Below are positions 1 to 10,881 of a DNA stretch of 64,000 nt, one piece after another; the first letter of the stretch is position 1, and each line of letters begins with the position of its first letter. A program made the translations under genes and the position numbers. The notes under the pieces were generated by a model. The model saw nothing but the letters and a program-made list of their open reading frames with translations. It had not been told where the DNA came from and searched no databases. This stretch comes from Cunninghamia lanceolata (taxonomy: Eukaryota; Streptophyta; Pinopsida; Cupressales; Cupressaceae). Where the stretch lies: assembly GCA_027924645.1 (NCBI GenBank), contig BSBN01000187.1:18866001-18930000 (forward strand). Reading direction: 5' to 3'.

Positions 1-3000
1 TGGAAATATTTATGGCACTTGTATTCTCACACAAGATTGCAACTAGATCTTCATAAACAACTCTTATATCCTTCAAAGTTTGTTTCATCCATAACACTTG
101 AGTACAACAACATTCTGCTGCAATATACTCTACTTCTGTAGTTGACAAAGAGATTAAATCTTATTTCTTGCTCAGCCATGAAACCAATCTATTACCCAAG
201 AAGAAGGCACCTCCACTTGTACTCTTCCTATCATCAACATCTCTAGCCCAATCAGCATCTATATAAGCACTAAGTGAAGTCATTATCCTTTGGATACCAT
301 AAGCCATGATCTAGTGTGCCTTTTAAATACCTTGGGATTCTCTTTACTACCATCACATGTGATTCTCTTGGATCAACTTGAAATCTTGCAACAAGACAAA
401 TTGCATGCATAATATCAGGTTTGGTTTGAGTTAGATAAAGCAATCCTCCAATCATGGATCTGTACTTTTTCTAATCAATCTTAGGTGATTCATCAGTTTT
501 GCTCAACTTGCAGCTAGTCACCATGGGAGTACATACCAGTTTAGAGTCTTCCATCCCAAACTTCTTCAACAACTCTTTCACATACTTAGATTGAGATATG
601 AAAATTCCTTTATCTAATTAATTGATTTGCAAACTTGGAAAGAAATTCATCTCACCAAACATAGACATCTCAAAATCTTTCTACATTTCACCAGCAAATT
701 TCATGAACATACTTTCATTTCCTCCAAAGATGATATCATCAACAAAGATTTCAACAATTAAAATTTGATCACCATTAATCTTGAAATAGAGATTACTATC
801 AGCAATACCTTTATTAAATCCTAACTATAACAAGTACTTATCCAACCTTGCATACCAAGTTCTAGGAGCTTGCTTGAGTCCATACAATGCTTTCTTCAAT
901 TTACATACCATATTATCTTGATCTGACAGTTGAAATCCTTTCAGTTGCTCAATGTACACTTCCTCTTCTAATTCACCATTTAGAAATCTAGGCTTCACAT
1001 TGATCTGATACACTTAGAAATCTTTATGAGCTACAAATGCCAGAAACATTCTGATTGCTTCAATTCAAGCTACTAGAGCAAAAGTATCTTCAAAATATAT
1101 CTCTTTAATTTGAGAATATCCTTTGTACACAAGCCTTGCTTTATTCCTTACAACCTCTCCATTTTCATTCAGCTTATTCCTAAAAATCTATTTGGTTCCA
1201 ATAACATTTTTGTCAGCAGGTCTAGGAATTAATTCCCAAGTTTCATTCTTCTCTATCTGCATTAGTTCTTCTTCCATTGCCTTTACCCAATTTTCATCAT
1301 TGCAAGCTTCATTCACAGTTTTTGGTTCAACTGTAGAGAGAAAATAGTAATTCACCTGTTCTTCTGTAGCTCTTTTCCTTGTCAGTACTACTTTGTCTTT
1401 GTCTCCAATAATTTGATCTTCAGAGTGATTGATTCTTACATACCTGGGGGTTTTAGCAGTAATTTTTGGAGCCTTTTCTTCATCATCTTGACTATCTTCT
1501 TGTTCAACTTTTTCTTCATAAGTTATAGCAACAGGTTCATCTAATTCATAGCCACTCTGATCTAATGTTCTTCCTTTTGCTTCATCTACCTTCACATTTG
1601 CACTCTCAACAATCTTTTTCAACCTTTTGTTGTAGCACCGGTAGGCCTTACTCTTGGTAGAATATCCACGAAAGATTCCTTCATCGCATCTTGCATCAAA
1701 TTTCCCTTGATCTTCATCTCTTTTGATATAGCATTTGCTTCCAAAGACTTTGAAGTATCTTACTGTTGGAGTTCTTCCATACCACAATTCATAGGGAGTT
1801 TTAGTGTCATTTCCTTTTACTTGAACTTTGTTTTGAATGTAGACAACAGTGTGTACAGTTTCTTTCCAAAAGACTTCTGGCAAACCTCCTTCCTTCATCA
1901 TTGTCCTAGCTTCTTGAACTATCCTATTCTTTCTTTCGACAACTCCATTCTACTAAGGAGTCCTAGGTGCAGACAACTACCTCTTGATTCCTTGCTCTTC
2001 ATAGAAAAGGTTGAATTCATTTGATGTGAACTCACCTCCTCTATCAGACCTTGAGCATTTCATTTTCAGCTCTATTTCAATTTCAACTATTGCCTTGAAG
2101 GACTTGAACTTCTCTAGGGCTTCAAATTTGTCTCTCAGAAAAGTAACCCAAGTCATTCTAGAATAATCATCAATAAGCAACATGAAGTACCTATCACCTT
2201 GTAGACTTCTTATCCTTGTAGGACCACATAGATATGTATGAACTAGATCCGGCAAACCAGAAAAAAAATTGCTCTTTGCTCTTGAAACTTGTTCTTGTCT
2301 GCTTCCCCAACTGACATTCCTTACAAATAGTATTGGTGGGTTTCACAAGTTTTGGCAAATCTCTCACAGTCTGACCTGAACTTATCTTTACCAGATTGTC
2401 AAAGTTTATATGACACATCTTTCTATGCCACAACCAACTCTCATCTTCTTGTGCTAATAAACAGTAATCATTAGTTCCTCTTAATTGATAGATGTTACCT
2501 CTGGTCTTCTTACTGGTAGCAATCACAATTTCGAAGCTTTCCATGATCTTGCACCCATTGTCTTTAAATCTTATATCATAGCCTTTGTCACACATCTAAC
2601 CAACACTCAAAAGATTATGCTTCAAACCCTTCACATATAGGACATTATCAGTATTATGCTTTCCATCAAATGAAATGGATCATTTTCCACAAATCTTACC
2701 AACTGCATTGTCTCCAAACCTAACCAGTCCTCCATCATACTTTTCCAAGATTACAAACTTACTTTTGTCACCAGTCATGTGATGTGAGCATCCACTATCA
2801 ATAATCCATTCATCCTTACCCTTCTCAACCTAAACAGCCAAAGAACTTTCTTCCACTGGTTTTTCTTCCTTCACACAGCTAGCAAGATTAGTAGACACAG
2901 GTTCTTCTTTAATAGCAATAAACAAGCATCCATTTGCACTAGTACTAGCATCATCAGATTCATCATCAGTCACACCTCCATCATCAAAATCTCTAACATA

Positions 3001-3856
3001 GTAGCATTTTTTTGGAGCTCTAGGCCTATTCTCAAATCTTTTTCTATTCCTTTCAATTCTTTCAGGACATTTGGAAGCATAATGACCTACTTTACCACAT
3101 GAAAAACATTTGAAAGGTAGTTTGCCTTTGAACTTACTGGAACCTTTGCAATCTATCAAAAAAGTTAGCTTCAATTTAATCAAAGTCATCATCAAGTTCC
3201 ATTTTATATTTTTTAGCTCTGGAGAACTTTTCTGAAGTACTGGCTTCAACTTTTGGTAGAGCATCACCAAACTCTCTCATCTCAAAGGCTATAATCTTTC
3301 CAAGTAATTGATCTCTATCAATAGTTTTCATAGTCATTACTTCTTCAATTGCAGTTACTTTGTGATTGTATGACTTTAGTAGTGATCTACGAATTTTTAT
3401 CACAACTTCCTTATCACCAATAGTTCCTCCCATACCTTTTATTCCATTGACAAGTTCATCAACCCTTTGCATGAAGGCTGTAATGTTTTCATCTTCATTC
3501 ATCTTCAAACTCTCATATTTAGCTTTCAGGCCTTATAGCTTGGCTTCTTTTATAGAATCATCTCTTTCATACAGATTTTTCAATATTTCCCAAACTTCAT
3601 TTGTAGATTCAAGATCCATGACTTTTATCAATTCAGTGTCATTCAAGGCGCTTAGCAGGGTATCCCTAGCTTTTATATTCAACTCATATTCTTTAATTTC
3701 ATCTTCAGTTGACAAACCATTTTGAGGAAGGGTGTATTTTGACTCTATAGCTTTCCACATTTTATAACCAAAACAAAGGAGATGGCTTTTCATTCATACC
3801 TTCCATAGAGCATAATTTGTCCCATCAAACTATGGTGCTTCCTTTTTAAAAGACAT
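1..3856 (-). pseudogene. copia gag-pol polyprotein relic
   Basis: Start codon at 3854-3856, with an MSFKKEAP-like N-terminus shortly after the PBS. In order on the minus strand: gag UBN2-type domain (about 3800-3180), CCHC zinc knuckle CFSCGKVGHYASKC (about 3118-3065), protease signature DSGCSHHMTG (about 2810-2774), GAG-pre-integrase LWHRKMCH to CKECQLGKQ (about 2440-2290), integrase core (about 2255-1860), RT (about 1260-300) with [14 protein letters not shown] and an FVDD catalytic box near 731-760, then the start of RNase H. The reading frame is broken by stops, including two adjacent TAG codons (1950-1955) where the family has two glutamines just before the NGVVERKN integrase motif. Frameshifts are also present. 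No functional product is expected. Confidence 0.88.
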
Positions 3857-3900
3857 CCTAGGTCTTCCTCAAGCTATTAGGCTTTCTTCCGAGGAACCAA

Positions 3901-3911
3901 CTCTGATACCA
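3901..3911 (-). promoter_or_regulatory. Primer binding site, initiator-Met tRNA type
   Basis: On the minus strand TGGTATCAGAG follows the LTR end with a two-base spacer. This is the usual plant copia PBS complementary to the 3' end of initiator methionine tRNA, and it fixes both the LTR edge and the element's orientation. Confidence 0.88.
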
Positions 3912-5367
3912 ATTGTTGAAATACATAGGACAACTGAGAGGGGGGGTGAATAAGTTGTCACAAAAACTTAACTTCATATGAATATCAAACCATCAACTAC
4001 TTAATTACTGATAATCAGATTTAACCATGAAAGCATGAAATCATAGACTTAATCACAACACAGTAGACACCAGATTTTTACGTGGAAAACCCTAAAAGGG
4101 AAAAACCTCAGTGGGTGTTAGCCCACAGAAATATATGAGTTATAACAATACCAAAAAATAGAGGCTCACTGTAAAGATCAACTCACTGCCAAGGGGTGGC
4201 TCACTACCAAGAATTGACTCACTCCTAAAGGGTGGCTCACTGCCAAGGATTGTTGAACTGATTTAACAGCATCTACTCTATGTCAAAGTTTAGTTCCATT
4301 GAAGCACAATATTCTTCCTCTACTCTTCTCTTCTTACTCTTTGCACTTATCTTCTCATTTTTGCACACACACACCTTTTTCACAATTACATCACAAGTCT
4401 TTATACAAGTCATCAACCTTGGAATGTACATCAAGGTCTGCAATACATTCACCAACTGTTGGAACAATCTCCAAGGTTGACATTACAAAAACATACATAG
4501 AGATAGGTCTAGACCTAATATAGAAATTTGCTAAGGGAAAGATGTAAATATGTATGATGATCATGCCATGCCTTAGTTGGGACTCAAACATGATCTTCCA
4601 CGTCACGACATGCTTCTACAATCTTCAATGTATCTCCACAAATAATGAAATCAACTAGGTCAGCCAAGACTAGTGAGAGTACTATGTCTTCTAAGAACAT
4701 TCTTCATCCATGATCCAACTTTCTTTTTCCAAACCAATCCAAGGGTAGGAACACGATTAGGAGACATCCACAAACACATTGAAATCATCAAGAAACAACC
4801 ACACAACTTCTAACCATTCTGTCAAGAAGATTCATCAATCTGGAGCATAAGAACAATACTGTTAGCCACTGTAATAAAGAAAAAATAGCTTGCTGGCCAC
4901 CAAATCATGAACCATTGAAGTTGAAGGCACATAACATCATCTTAGACTTAACTCTAGAACTGTAGATAAAAATACTTCAATGCGGAGGAATGTGAAGCAT
5001 AATATTTTCTCCTTGTCACCACCAAACATACATAGAAAGCAGTTTTCACTTTGGTGAACATAACTCACTTGTCTCTTCATATCGGAGGCTCAAACTTAGA
5101 ATGTAGCATCTTTAGACATGTCTCAAAACAACTTCTACTCCACAGAGAAATATATCTGTCCTACGGGAAATGCGGAGAAATCTTCTAGACTGAACTTTTG
5201 TATGCAATACATTATTTTCACTACAACTCTATTTCTTCCGAAGGAGCTAATTTTCTCAATATCCTCAACATTAGAATCAATTACATAGGTAAATATAAAG
5301 CATCTAACTCATTACAAACAAGCAACAAGATAAGGGCACAATTGACACCAATGACAACAATGATATG

Positions 5368-5907
5368 TGTTAGGGTTAGCTGGCAGAAGATATCAATTAA
5401 ATACAAATAAAGATTAAACAGAGAAATGGAAATACACAGAATTAATAACAGCAAGAGACAATTTTTAACGTGGTTCACCCAAACTTGGGCTACATCCACC
5501 AAACAGAGAGTCCAATATTATTATCCAGTAAATCAAACCGATTACAATCAGCAATCCCTGCAACTCAATACTGTTGCAAAATGCTACAATACAATATATC
5601 AAAACCCTAACCCTTAGCCGCTTTTTATAGAGCTTTTTGTCAGTTACAAAATAGGGTTTTCTTATGTCGGTCAATGAAAAAATTAACTTCTGGTGCATTA
5701 TAAAATAATAAAAAAACCGTGTGAGGTTCCGGGGGCGTTGCCCCTAAGCCCCCACGGGGGCGCTGCCCCTCGACCCCGCCCTGTATCGTGACAGGGAACG
5801 CGCCAGGGGTGCTACCCCTGGACCTCATAGGAATTTGGGGGGAAACCGCGCTGATAAAAGTGGGGTAAATATAACCTCCGAGTCTGATTAGGCTCCATAT
5901 AACAACA
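5368..5907 (-). mobile_element. Nested solo copia-type LTR, 540 bp
   Basis: A 540-bp block with TGTTAGGG and ATAACAACA tips is flanked by a perfect 5-bp target duplication ATATG (5363-5367 and 5908-5912). It sits inside the larger copia LTR, whose TTGACAYCAATGACAAC repeats resume on both sides. A minus-strand TATA box (CTATAAAAAG, 5619-5633) gives the orientation, and the block carries the ACGTGGTTCACCC motif common in plant copia LTRs. No PBS, PPT or coding region is attached, so it is a solo LTR left by LTR-LTR recombination. Confidence 0.87.
5716..5850. repeat. GC-rich hairpin cluster inside the solo LTR
   Basis: About 135 bp of strongly GC-rich sequence in otherwise AT-rich DNA, with several short inverted repeats. 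CCAGGGGT-GCT-ACCCCTGG (5803-5821) is a perfect 8-bp stem with a 3-base loop. CCCTGT-ATCGTG-ACAGGG (5779-5796) and two GGGGCGYTGCCCC-like palindromes sit beside it. It lies in the U3 part of the LTR, upstream of the TATA box on the minus strand. GC-rich palindromes of this style recur in plant copia LTRs. Confidence 0.75.
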
Positions 5908-5954
5908 ATATGTTGACATCAATGACAACACTGGTTAGGTGCATACTTGCAACA

Positions 5955-6738
5955 ACCACTTCTCCCAATGCCAAATCCATCCATTTACACATTACCTCAA
6001 ATTCCTAATCATGACCAGAAAATGCACATATTGTCTAAACATGAATCTTCCACTCATTCCACCCATCCCATGGGATACAAAAATACAAAAATGAATGCCT
6101 ATATCTACAAAACCTAAAATCCTACAAGTCCTCATGCCTTCGAACACAAAAGCAAAGAATCAAAGAAAAATCCATCTAAAAATCTATATAAGCCCATACC
6201 TCCAAAAGAAAAGGCCAAAAATAAAATGGTTTGGGTCCCTAAGAAAAATGAAGGCAAGTCAAAAGAGGCATCCACCTCTCAAAAATCCCAATCATCCCCT
6301 TCCATTAAAAATTCCCATTCCACTCAAAAGTCTCAAAATCCTCCAACCCACAAGCAAAGAAAAAATCATAAAAATACAAAATTTATGTGGGTCCCTAAAT
6401 CACTCAATCACCTATCTCCTAAGAAAACATCTCCGTTGCTTACTACACCCTCTCCACATCAAAAGATTCAATGTTTATCACGGTGTGTGCAACCGTTGGT
6501 CATGGTTCCCTTCCATTCCACAACTCCACATAACTCCATCTCCCCATCATTCACATATTATTCTACATATCTTCCCCATCACCTTCCTATGGTAAATGCT
6601 TTTGTATAAGTCTTTCATCCAACTTTACATATGTCCTAAATGATCTGCATCATAATCCACTATCTTCCCTACATAATCCACATCATAATCCACTATCTCC
6701 TATCCATCCTTGCATAAGTCTTTCATGATCCATTATCT
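5955..6738 (+). pseudogene. Relic of an older retroelement, gag-tail fragment
   Basis: C/A-rich DNA with one recognisable piece: around 6181-6405 the plus-strand frame reads KEKAKNKMVWVPKK and, about 50 residues later, KFMWVPK. Tandem WVPK motifs occur after the zinc knuckle in some copia gag-pol proteins, so this is probably a decayed gag-to-protease linker. A CTYC-like half zinc knuckle near 6025 would fit but is weak. The relic continues beyond the younger copia insertion, at 13955 and onward. No intact gene is present. Confidence 0.45.
6734..6738. other. Target-site duplication, left copy (TATCT)
   Basis: TATCT directly precedes the 5' LTR at 6739 and is repeated exactly at 13950-13954 after the 3' LTR. 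This proves both outer borders of the inserted element. Confidence 0.92.
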
Positions 6739-8102
6739 TGTTGCAAGTATGGGCCTAACCGGTTTTGTCATTGATGTCAACATACTCTTGTTGCATTAAT
6801 GATAAGGATTGGATGAATTGCTTACTAAGGATTAGTCATATTAGGAATAGAGAAGAACAGTGAAGACAGTAAGGTAAAGATCCAAGATAAGATGAAGATC
6901 AGAGGATGCGCTTCAAAGGGTTTGTAGATATGTGTCTTGAGATGATCCAGAAAAGATTTTAGAGGTCTGCATGAAGATCTGAAGAAGTTATGGCCACTTA
7001 AGTAAAACTAGTTCTGGCAGGTGTTTAGAGGTGACAGATTGATGCATATAGGTCCGGTGAGATTCAGAAATGCAATATCCTATTTTGTAGATTTGGTGGA
7101 GTGTTTAGGAAATCCATGTGAAGTGACAACTTAATTGGTTCATGGTCTGGAGGTCCGCAAGCATGTATTCCATTGTGACAGTGATGACAGATTGTGTTCT
7201 TGAGGTTCCGAATGAAGGAGATAAGGATTCCAGTAAGCAGATGTAGTGTGGATGTTCTTGGTGATTTAGGAAAGATTGTGGTGGTCTTTGGATCGTGTCT
7301 AGTTCATGTTGGTGGTCTGCATTGGATTTTGAGCTCACAGTTGAAGAATAACTTCCGGATGATGATGTTCTTCCTAACTCTGGCCGACCGGATGAGTTAC
7401 ACATCCTACAGATGATCTTAAAGATGTTATGTGAGGATTGGTGTGTTCCTAAATGAAGATTGAAGTCTCAGATCTATGTGGCCGACAGTGTGTTAATCTG
7501 TGTGAAGTCTTTTTGTAATAAGTCATGTTGTACTTATGTATTTGCTCTGTAATGTTTGCCGACTTAGATGATCATTCCTAAGTCGATGTCTTGTATAAAT
7601 AAGGAGTTGTAAAGTCATTTCAAAGTGTATCTTGTGGAGATGAGAGTGTGGTAGTGAGGAGGAGAGAAAAAGGTAGAGAAGAAGTATTAGGTTTAAATGG
7701 AACTAACTCAAGCATGATGAAGATGTTATTTTCCAGTTTAAGTATGTGATACTTATTATTTTGTAGACAATGTGTCTCGTGTAGGTAGTGGGCCTCTTGT
7801 GAGCAGTGTGCTTAGGCAATGAGCCCTAGTTGGCATGTGCCATTTTATTCTTTCTATTCTTCAAATAGAGAATACAATCTTGGGTTAATCACCCCATGGT
7901 TTTTCCCTTAATCAGGTTTTCCACGTCAAATCTTGGTGTCTTATGTGTTGATGTGTTTCTGCTCTTGATTTAATGCATTATGTTTCATGATTGATTTATT
8001 ATGATGCTGTTGAATTACAATTGGATTTAAGTGTTTAATTGGAAGAAAGTTTTTGACAAACTGATTCACCCCCCCTCTCAGTTGTCTATCTTGAATCTAA
8101 CA
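6739..8102 (+). repeat. 5' LTR of the complete copia element
   Basis: 1,364 bp from TGTTGCAAGTATGGG to ATCTAACA. The junction to the internal region is fixed by the PBS two bases downstream. The TATA box lies at 7594. A pyrimidine-rich block CCCCCCCTCTCAGTTGTC near the 3' end is shared with the minus-strand copia LTR at 3914. Confidence 0.93.
7594..7602 (+). promoter_or_regulatory. LTR promoter TATA box
   Basis: TATAAATAAGGAG in the 5' LTR, repeated at 13440-13448 in the 3' LTR. Its position, about 63 percent into the LTR, is normal for a U3/R boundary. Transcription is expected to start about 30 bases downstream. Confidence 0.7.
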
Positions 8103-8104
8103 AT

Positions 8105-8115
8105 TGGTATCAGAG
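8105..8115 (+). promoter_or_regulatory. Primer binding site, initiator-Met tRNA type
   Basis: TGGTATCAGAG two bases after the LTR end; the following base breaks the longer match to the usual TGGTATCAGAGC. Confidence 0.9.
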
Positions 8116-8158
8116 ATAAGTTCCTCTAAAAGAGATTAACCACTTGAGGAGATCTAGG

Positions 8159-10881
8159 ATGTCGTCCTACAAGAAGGATAGTATGAAGTTTGATGGAACC
8201 AATTTTAATCTTTAGAAAAGTCGCATGCAATGTCACTTTCAATGTATGGGAATGCAATACTGGACCATGGCTACAACAAAGTATACTCCCCCACAGAATG
8301 TCCCGAAAACTGCAACTAAAATCACAGATGCTGAAAACAATCTACAGACTAAAGAAGATCTTCTAAGTGCCTTGTCTGATTCAGAGCTGACAAATGTTGT
8401 TGACCTACAAACTGCTTTTGAGATTTGGGAAAAACTGGAACTTCTGCATGAAGAAGACAAGTATGTTAAATGTGCAAGGTTACAGAGTCTGAAAAGAAAA
8501 TTTGAAAATCTGAAGATGAGACAAGATGAAAATATCACTACCTCTTTGTGGCATTAGATGTACTGGTGGAGTCTTGGATGAAGATGAGATTATTGGCAAA
8601 GTTCTTAGATCCCTTCCTGCTTCTTACAAACACAACGTTGCTGCCATTGAAGAATTCAGAGCCCATTCGAGTGTCACAAGAGATCAATTGGTTGGTAAAT
8701 TGGCTACATTTGAATTGACTGAATTTGGAGATGCCCCCCCAAGACTAAATCTGCATTCAAATTTAGTGCCTCTGTAAAAGGTAAACAAAGGTTTGATCTG
8801 GGAGAGAACTCTTCAAGGAAACTATCATGGTATGAAAAAGCAAGAAAAGCCCTGGAAGAAGAAGAAGCAGAAACTGCTCAACTCGGAGCCCTTATTGCAA
8901 AAAGACTGCCAAGAGGATCCGGTAAGTATGAAGGGAAATTGCCTTTTAAGTGTTTTAACTGCAATAAGATTGGTCATTTTGCCTCAAGGTGTCCGAAAAT
9001 ATTTTCAAGGCCAAATCCTAACAGATCAAGGTTTCAAAAGAATTGTTACTATGTTCATGAAGAGGATGATAATGAAGGAGTAACAGATGATGAATCAGAG
9101 ACAAGAAACAAATCTGGAAGTGATTGGGTGTTTATTGCCATCAAAGAAGAAGATCTAATGCCCTCTAAATCTGTCAATCATAAAGTTGTAGAAAGAGCTC
9201 TGGCTGCCCAAGTTGAAGAAAAGAATGATTGGGTCATTGACAGTGGATGCTCTCACCATATGACAGGTGACAAAAATAAGTTCATAGATTTGGAAAGGTA
9301 TGAAGGAGGAGTGGTGAAGTTTGGTGATAATTCTGCTTGTAGAATCAGAGGTAGAGGAACTATTTCTTTCGATGGAAAGAACAAAACTGGTAATGTAAAG
9401 TATGTTGAAGGATTAAAGCACAATCTTCTCAGTGTTGGATAGTTCATGGACAAAGGCTATGATCTCTGATTCAAGAATGGAAAATGGAAGATCTTTAAAA
9501 GTTTCAGAACAGAGATTGCATCTGGTACTCAAACAAAAGGTAATATCTTCCATTTATTTGGTACTGGTAAAAGTTGTCTATTTGTGCAAATTGATCAGAG
9601 TTGGTTATGGCATAGGAGGATGTGTCATGTGAATTTTGATAATATCATCAAGATAAGCAACACTCAGGATGTAAGAGATCTTCCAAAATTGGTGAAACCT
9701 ACAAGCAATTTGTGCAAAGAATGTCAATTGGGTAAACAAAGCAGAGTCTCATTCAAAAGCAAGGAACAATCTTCTACCAGATTATTAGACTTAGTTCATA
9801 CTGATTTATGTGGTCTAGCAAGAATCAGAAGTGTGCAAGGTGATAGATACTTCATGCTATTAATTGATGACTACTCCCGGATTATGTGGGTTACTTTTCT
9901 GAAAGAGAAATCAGAAGCTCTTGAGAAATTCAAAATATTCAAGGCTATGGTAGAGAATGAAACTGGATTAAAATTAAAATGTCTAAGGTCTGATAGAGGT
10001 GGAGAATTCACATCCGGTGATTTCATAGAGTTCTATAAGAAACATGGAATAAAGAGACAGTTGTCTGCTCCTAGGACTCCACAGTAGAATGGAGTAGTGG
10101 AGAGAAAGAACCGGACCATCCAGGAAGCATCTAGGACCATGATGATGGAAGCAAATGTTCCTCAGATCTACTGGAGAGAAGTTGTGAGCACTACAGTCTA
10201 CACTCTTAATCGAGTTCAAATCAGAAGCAATACTGGTAAGACTCCTTATAAACTCTGGTTTGGCATCACTCCTACTGTGAAGTATTTCAGAGTCTTTGGT
10301 AGAAAATGTTACATTAAAAGAGATGAAGATCTAGGAAAATTTGATGCTAGAAGTGATGAAGGAATATTCTTGGGTTATTCTATTCAAAGCAAAGCATACT
10401 GGTGTTATAACAAGAGACTGAGAAAGATTATAGAAAGTACAAATGTGAAGGTTGATGAAGGAGTTGAAAAACCCTCAAGGTTTTATGAATATGATGAAGA
10501 TGATCAGAATGATGTTCTGATTCAAGGAGTCCAAGTCCCCTTTGAAATTCAAATTCAAACTGATCCAATAAATCGGGAAGAAGAGATAAGTTTAAATGAG
10601 CCTGTTAAAGAATCAGAAGTACTAGAAACTCCCAAAGTTCCCAGGTATGTAAGATTGAATCACTCTGAAGATCATATCATAGGTGATAAAAGCAAAGGTG
10701 TACAAACAAGAAGAAGGATTGCTCAAGATTCAGAAGAGTATTGTCTGATTTCAAAGATTGAACCTAAGACAGTGAATGAAGCTTGCAATGATTATAACTA
10801 GACTAAAGCAATGGAGGAAGAGCTAATACAAATTGAGAAAATCACACTTGGGATCTTGTTCCCAGACCTAGAAACAAGAAT
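8159..10881 (+). pseudogene. copia gag, protease and integrase relic
   Basis: Starts at ATG 8159 (MSSYKKDSMKFDG), 44 bases after the PBS. UBN2-type gag runs to about 8780; the CCHC knuckle CFNCNKIGHFASRC is near 8951-8992; the protease DSG is at 9239-9247; GAG-pre-integrase LWHRRMCH to CKECQLGKQ spans about 9602-9740; the integrase core continues to about 10230 with acidic residues in HTDLCG, SDRGGEF and VVERKN. Single-base stops are TAG 8213 (Trp position), TAG 9440 (Gln), TGA 9467 (Arg), TAG 10085 (Gln) and TAG 10799 (Trp). Frameshifts lie near 8548, in a C run near 8735, and between 10802 and 10881. From 8939 to 10801 the frame is otherwise continuous. Confidence 0.9.

Larger units (their letters stand above)
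1..5954 (-). mobile_element. Degenerate Ty1/copia LTR retrotransposon (3' end outside window)
   Basis: Minus-strand copia element read from the 5' LTR (3914-5954) through the PBS (3901-3911) into gag, protease, integrase, RT and the start of RNase H, which runs off the left edge. Domain order gag-PR-INT-RT-RH is diagnostic of Ty1/copia. The outer LTR edge is followed by ACCAC (5955-5959), which should be the target-site duplication, but the partner lies outside the window. The LTR itself is interrupted by a solo LTR at 5368-5907. It is related to the copy at 6739-13949: the LTR tips, the CCCCCCCTCTCAGTTGTC block and many protein motifs are shared, but the two are clearly diverged. Confidence 0.9.
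3914..5954 (-). repeat. 5' LTR of the minus-strand copia element (interrupted)
   Basis: It runs TG to CA on the plus strand, with tips TGTTGAAAT at 3914 and CTTGCAACA ending at 5954. The minus-strand start TGTTGCAAGTATG matches the LTR start of the complete copia element at 6739. Removing the nested solo LTR and one ATATG copy leaves about 1.5 kb, close to the 1.36-kb LTR of the related element. It contains a short internal tandem repeat of roughly 36 bp with CTCACTGCCAAGG-like words near 4170-4255, and the common ACGTGGAAAACCCT block near 4080. No coding capacity is evident. Confidence 0.82.

Noticed and set aside
1123..3725. Plus-strand frames opposite the minus-strand copia gag-pol
   Set aside because: They are antisense shadows of the polyprotein; the minus strand carries all recognisable motifs.
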